In this document: positions 7,017 to 10,653 of the stretch, piece after piece | Layout of the letters: each line of letters begins with the position of its first letter | Position numbering within the stretch: the stretch's first letter is position 1 | DNA from: Methanoregulaceae archaeon UBA288 | GTDB lineage: Archaea; Halobacteriota; Methanomicrobia; Methanomicrobiales; Methanospirillaceae | NCBI GenBank assembly: GCA_002495225.1 | Contig: DAEF01000037.1 | Span: forward strand, 1-10,653 | Direction of reading: 5' to 3' | Length of the DNA: 10,653 nucleotides | Made by a program: the position numbers and the translations under genes | Notes under the pieces: model-generated | What the model was told of the DNA's origin: nothing | Seen by the model: the letters and a program-made list of their open reading frames with translations, nothing else | The model's database searches: none

Positions 7017-10000
7017 GTGCCGGACGTGGACCGTACCCCCGGCCGAACGCCGCCGTCCGACCCTGCCGTCCGCCCGGATACCCGGGTGCTCGTCTGCCGT
7101 TTGCCCGTTCCCGGCACGCCCGTCCCCGATTACTGGAAGGCCGACTCGTTCGCCGCAGGTGTCCTTGCAGAGTTCGAGGCGCGTCGAAGCGCGGGCGATG
7201 ACGTTGGCGAACGCCGGGCCTTCTTTCTCCTCGCCCGCTACTACGGCCGGACCCTCGCGATCCTGCGGCGGGCCCTCACCGACGGCGCCACGGATCTGAT
7301 CGGGCAGGCGCTTGGAAACCTGGTTGTCCTGCACAGGCACCTCGCCCTGATGCGTACAGAGGCCCGCGAGGCGGTACCGCTGGTGGTCACGCTCGACCGT
7401 CCCTCGCGGCAGCGCGTCCTCCCGGACCTCGTCGTCGCCGTCATGGACGACACCTCCCGACCCATGGACCCGGCCGCGGTCGCGGACCGCGTGAACGACC
7501 TGCACCTCGCGGCCCGGGTCCGTGTCGACACGGTCGCTGCCGCCATGGAACGGCTCCGCTCGGAGGGCGCGCTCGATCCCGTGGCGGGGGGCCGCTACCG
7601 GCGGAGCGCCCGGCCGTACCGTCGTACCAACCCCGATCGCGAGGGGCTCCGGGCCCTCCTCGGCGACCGGCTCTACCAGGTCTTCGACGCGGGCGGCTTT
7701 CCGGGCCTCGCCTCGATACGGGCCCGGTCGGAGGCCTTCCGGGCCTTCTTCTCCGGCTTTGTCGGCTGCGGCCCGGCGCTCGCGGATGGTTTCGTCACGG
7801 CGGCCGCCGAGCTGACGGGCTGGGGCGGCGGCGACCGGGACGACCAGAACTGGGCGCACGCGGACCTGATCGGCTCGACCTACCCCCGCCCGTACCAGCG
7901 GCGGGCCTTCGAGGTCTACCGGTCGCACGGGTACGGCGGGCAGGTGATCGAGGCGCCGACGGGCTCGGGCAAGACCCTGGTGGGCGAGCTCTGCATTCAG
8001 GACTGGCTCGCGACCCTCTCCCCGGGGGAGGCGGTCCTCGTCCTGGTCCCGACCGCGAACTACCTGCGGCAGTGGACGGCCGAGCTCACGACCGCGCCCG
8101 CCGGGCTGCGGCTCCCGCTCGGCGCCGTCTTCGGGGGTACGCCGGCCGAACTCGAGGCCTTCCGCGGGCGCAGAGGCGCATCGCCGGCCGTGCTCGTCTC
8201 GACCTATGCGGCCCTCGCGGCCCTCGCCTCGCCCCTGGGAAAGGGCGGGTTCGACGCGGACTCGGTCGAGGCCTTTCTGCAGGGGAACGGGATCCAGTAC
8301 ATCCTGCTCGACGAGGTGCACAAGGTCGTCGAGAATGAGCGTTCGGTCACCCATGGCGTCGTGGAGGTCTTCGTCGACTGGCTCAGGGACGGCTCCCTCC
8401 GCGGCCTGATCGGGTTCTCGGGCACGGTCGAGGGGTATCGCGACCGGCTCGAGCGGCTCGGCCTCTCGCTCGCGTACACGGTCCCGGTGCTGGACCTGGT
8501 CGGAGCAGGTTACATCGCGCCCTACACGGAGTTCGGCCTGCCCTTCGCCCATTCGGACCGGGAACGGCGGGTCGCCGAGCTGGTCCGGGCGTACGGTGCC
8601 GGCCTGGCCCGGTACTTCGCGCTCCTCGGGCCGGGCTGGATCAGGGGTGCGCTCGAGGGGATCCCGCCGGAGGTGCGGTTCGCGATCGCACGCGACCGCC
8701 TCGGGCTCGGCGCCGGGCATCCCGATCGCGACGCGGCCATCGAGCGGCGCTTCCGGCGATGGGAGTCGCTGGAGCGGTTCGGCGTGGCCGATGCGGCCGT
8801 CCTCGGGGTCGTCCAGATCGCGTTCGGTCTGTCGGATGAGGCGATGATCGGGGCGTCGGCGGCCCGGCTGGCGCCCGGCGAGGCGGCGGACCGGCAGGCG
8901 GCCTTCCGGGAGCTCCTCGGCGAGCTCAACGCGATCCGCTCGGAGCTCGCCGGTCTCGTGCGCGAGGAGCGGGTCGTCTCATGGCTTCGGGCGGAGGGGT
9001 TCGGGACGGTTTCTCCCGGGTCCGGGCCGGGCCGCGCGGCCCTTGCGTCGTCGATTGCCGGCCTCTACCCGACCCTCCGCGGACTGTACCACCGTATGGG
9101 CGAAGGGCGGATCGACGCGGTCAGGGCCCTGGTCCGGGCGGAGGCGAGCGCCCGCGATCTCGGGGGCGCGATCGTCTTCGACCGGGCGACCCGGGTCCGG
9201 TGGCGCGAGCCCGTTCCCGACCCGGGGTACGCGGGGGTGGCCGGGCTCTTCTCCGGGCTTCTCGACGATCCCCGCACCCTGCCGATGGGGGTCGTCTCCG
9301 GAGAGATCTACCTGCCCTGGCTGCCCGAGGGATCGCCGGCCGGCGCCATCGCGACCTTCGTCCGCGACCGGATCATGGTGGCCGAGCTCGGGCAGAACCT
9401 CTTCGATTTGCTGACGGGGGGACTCACCCTTCCCTCCGCGCTCGAGTCCGACCTTCGCGAGGAGCTGGCTTCGAGACTGCAGGAGTACGGGGCCGGGCTC
9501 GCCGGGCTCACCGCGGCACGGCCCACGGAGTTCGGGCGCCGGGTCCTGACCCCCCTCCGCAGGGGCGTCCGCCGGGCGAGGCTCGGGCGGGCGGGGGATC
9601 GGCTCCTCGACCGGCTGACACCGCGACACCACCTGGTCCGGCAGTGGATAGGGGCGTTCTTCGACTACGCGCTCGTGGCGCACCGGTTCGAGGAGGCGCG
9701 GGAGCTCCTGATCCGCCGGCCGGACGGGGGGTATTCGCAGTGCAGCGTGGTCCGGATGGACGGGGGCGAACGGCGGGCGCTCTTCTACGACCTCGTGGCC
9801 CGCGTGGTGGACGCCCGGGTCTTCCCGGTCCGGGTCGTGATCGTCTCGTCCTGGGCGCGGACAGGCTGGAACGTTCGTCGGCCGAACGTGCTGGTCGACG
9901 CGACCGCCACCCGCGACGTCACCGCGTGGCTCCAGCTCAGGGGCAGGGCCATGCGGACGAGCGAGGCATGGACGGGCGAGAACTCGGCCCGGCTCGAGGC

Positions 10001-10385
10001 CCTCGTCGCGGGCGGAGAGGACGATGCCGCCGTTCGGCTCCTGCTCGCCGAAAACAAGGTGACCCATATCTACGAGCTCGTGAAGGCCTACGGGAGCGGG
10101 ATGCAGGTCCGGCAGGACCGGCGGACCGGCCTCTGGAAGCGGGTCGACGCGATCGCGGCCAAGCACGCGCACGAGGGCTCGGTCGACCCCCTCAGCGGCG
10201 CGTACGGACCCGGCGAGAGGCACGCCCCGCTCGTCGCCGGCGATGACCCCCGCCAGGACCGGCCGGCGGAACTCGAAACCCGGCTCGAGACCGTGCTGCG
10301 GGACCTCGACGCACGGGTGGTTCGGGGCTGGCTCGAAGCGGTCGGAGGGGCCGGGCGGGATGCCGCGAGGAGCGAGGTGCCGTGA
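7017..10385 (+). CDS. Large atypical SF2 helicase with N-terminal winged helix
   Basis: Predicted ATP-dependent nucleic-acid helicase or translocase, 1122 residues. In order: an unassigned helical N-terminus (about 35-120); a winged-helix-like segment (about 148-198, ending GGRYRRS); a linker domain (about 208-270); a Q-like element YPRPYQRRAF (289-298); Walker A APTGSGKT (313-320); LVLVPTANYLRQW (341-353); VSTYAAL (394-400); DEVH (432-435); FSGT (467-470). A second RecA fold is recognisable only in pieces: GGAIVFDRATR (716-726), VVIVSSWARTGWNVRRPNVL (940-959) and motif VI QLRGRAMR (973-980). About 240 residues separate the two folds and about 150 more lie inside the second, rich in helices and unassigned. 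The C-terminus (about 1005-1110) is helical, and no nuclease motif was seen. The motifs are intact, so activity is plausible. It is the second gene of the receiver operon; the family is not recognised, and defence, repair or RNA roles are all open. Confidence 0.85.
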   Translation: MPDVDRTPGRTPPSDPAVRPDTRVLVCRLPVPGTPVPDYWKADSFAAGVLAEFEARRSAGDDVGERRAFFLLARYYGRTLAILRRALTDGATDLIGQALGNLVVLHRHLALMRTEAREAVPLVVTLDRPSRQRVLPDLVVAVMDDTSRPMDPAAVADRVNDLHLAARVRVDTVAAAMERLRSEGALDPVAGGRYRRSARPYRRTNPDREGLRALLGDRLYQVFDAGGFPGLASIRARSEAFRAFFSGFVGCGPALADGFVTAAAELTGWGGGDRDDQNWAHADLIGSTYPRPYQRRAFEVYRSHGYGGQVIEAPTGSGKTLVGELCIQDWLATLSPGEAVLVLVPTANYLRQWTAELTTAPAGLRLPLGAVFGGTPAELEAFRGRRGASPAVLVSTYAALAALASPLGKGGFDADSVEAFLQGNGIQYILLDEVHKVVENERSVTHGVVEVFVDWLRDGSLRGLIGFSGTVEGYRDRLERLGLSLAYTVPVLDLVGAGYIAPYTEFGLPFAHSDRERRVAELVRAYGAGLARYFALLGPGWIRGALEGIPPEVRFAIARDRLGLGAGHPDRDAAIERRFRRWESLERFGVADAAVLGVVQIAFGLSDEAMIGASAARLAPGEAADRQAAFRELLGELNAIRSELAGLVREERVVSWLRAEGFGTVSPGSGPGRAALASSIAGLYPTLRGLYHRMGEGRIDAVRALVRAEASARDLGGAIVFDRATRVRWREPVPDPGYAGVAGLFSGLLDDPRTLPMGVVSGEIYLPWLPEGSPAGAIATFVRDRIMVAELGQNLFDLLTGGLTLPSALESDLREELASRLQEYGAGLAGLTAARPTEFGRRVLTPLRRGVRRARLGRAGDRLLDRLTPRHHLVRQWIGAFFDYALVAHRFEEARELLIRRPDGGYSQCSVVRMDGGERRALFYDLVARVVDARVFPVRVVIVSSWARTGWNVRRPNVLVDATATRDVTAWLQLRGRAMRTSEAWTGENSARLEALVAGGEDDAAVRLLLAENKVTHIYELVKAYGSGMQVRQDRRTGLWKRVDAIAAKHAHEGSVDPLSGAYGPGERHAPLVAGDDPRQDRPAELETRLETVLRDLDARVVRGWLEAVGGAGRDAARSEVP

Positions 10386-10429
10386 ACCGCGGACCGGTTA
10401 GGGCCTCGCTGCAGAGTGGGGAATTATCC

Positions 10430-10465
10430 GTCGTTTCCCCTCCGTTTCTCTCGAGATCGTCGAGA
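10430..10465 (+). terminator. Pyrimidine tract and hairpin after the receiver-helicase operon
   Basis: About 45 bases after the helicase stop lies TCGTTTCCCCTCCGTTTCTC, followed by the inverted repeat TCTCGA (10449-10454) and TCGAGA (10460-10465) with loop GATCG. Twelve bases, CTCCGTTTCTCT (10440-10451), are identical to the tract after tbp (1720-1731), which supports a termination role. The rest of the 10386-10627 gap shows no gene, RNA or repeat that I can support. Confidence 0.5.
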
Positions 10466-10627
10466 TGTCATTAGATGGCGGGTGCGCGATAGAACATCAA
10501 CTACAGGTTCGGTCGCCGCGCGCGACGGACCCGTGACGGCGGTCGTCTCGTCGAGAGTGCAATCGCTATCCCGGCACCCATACGGTCCCAGAAACGGATG
10601 AAGACGGCCTGTGGGCGGAAAAATGGA

Positions 10628-10653
10628 TCAGAGGTGGTTGAAGAGCCAGACGA
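10628..10653 (-). CDS. 3' end of a dockerin-like surface protein (rest beyond window)
   Basis: The last codons read VWLFNHL followed by TGA (stop at 10628-10630). This is the usual terminal helix of the C-terminal dockerin-like module in Methanomicrobiales extracellular proteins, many of which carry PKD or beta-propeller domains. Only seven residues are visible, so the assignment rests on the match to the remnant at 6092-6109 (18 identical bases) and on the stop at the expected place. The gene is convergent with the helicase gene. Confidence 0.6.

Noticed and set aside
6873..8720. Long open frame on the minus strand opposite the helicase gene (615 codons)
   Set aside because: Composition is Arg/Pro/Glu/Gly-rich with no recognisable domain, and it lies antisense to the helicase motifs; typical of high-G+C shadow frames.
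10416..10601. 61-codon plus-strand frame after the helicase
   Set aside because: Starts with GTG without a ribosome site, overlaps the terminator-like tract, and shows no recognisable sequence.
1..10653. CRISPR array, tRNA or rRNA genes, insertion sequence
   Set aside because: No regularly spaced repeats, no tRNA-like cloverleaf and no transposase motif was seen on either strand by reading; no computational scan was possible.

Overview
The window reads as high-G+C euryarchaeal DNA, most likely from a methanogen of the order Methanomicrobiales. The archaeal markers are a two-repeat TATA-binding protein, an RPA-family associated protein, an archaeal-type Lhr helicase and AT-rich TATA-like boxes. 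The methanogen assignment rests on a medium-chain-type acyl-CoA synthetase and on C-terminal dockerin-like modules (NGNGRIxFAD followed by WLFN) typical of Methanomicrobiales surface proteins. The order-level assignment is an inference from gene content, not from a database comparison.

Layout. (1) Positions 1-1020, minus strand: N-terminal 340 residues of an AMP-forming acyl-CoA synthetase, cut by the window edge. (2) Positions 1021-1150: divergent intergenic promoter region. (3) Positions 1151-1705, plus strand: tbp, ended by a clear hairpin and pyrimidine-rich terminator. (4) Positions 5929-1744, minus strand: a tightly coupled three-gene operon, in transcription order an RPA-associated OB-fold protein (COG3390 type), a PdeM/ICC-type metallophosphoesterase (COG1407 type) and an Lhr-family DExH helicase. 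The junctions overlap as ATGA and GTGA, so translation is probably coupled. This is a DNA or nucleic-acid maintenance module. (5) Positions 5930-6553: no intact gene, but two decayed remnants of dockerin-like surface-protein C-termini on the minus strand. (6) Positions 6554-10385, plus strand: a two-gene operon with one base between stop and start. It encodes a stand-alone response-regulator receiver and a 1122-residue SF2 helicase-like protein with an N-terminal winged helix and long insertions. (7) Positions 10386-10627: terminator-like sequence and otherwise nothing recognised. (8) Positions 10628-10653, minus strand: the last seven codons and stop of another dockerin-like surface protein, running off the window.

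The most unusual part is the receiver-helicase pair. A phosphorylatable receiver with no output domain is coupled to a large, atypical helicase, and the cassette is bracketed on both sides by minus-strand surface-protein 3' ends that share an 18-base identity. This suggests a phosphorelay-controlled nucleic-acid-processing module that entered or moved through repetitive surface-protein genes. The rest (acyl-CoA synthetase, tbp, rpap-pdeM-lhr) is ordinary archaeal chromosome, although the lhr cluster has an informative composition.
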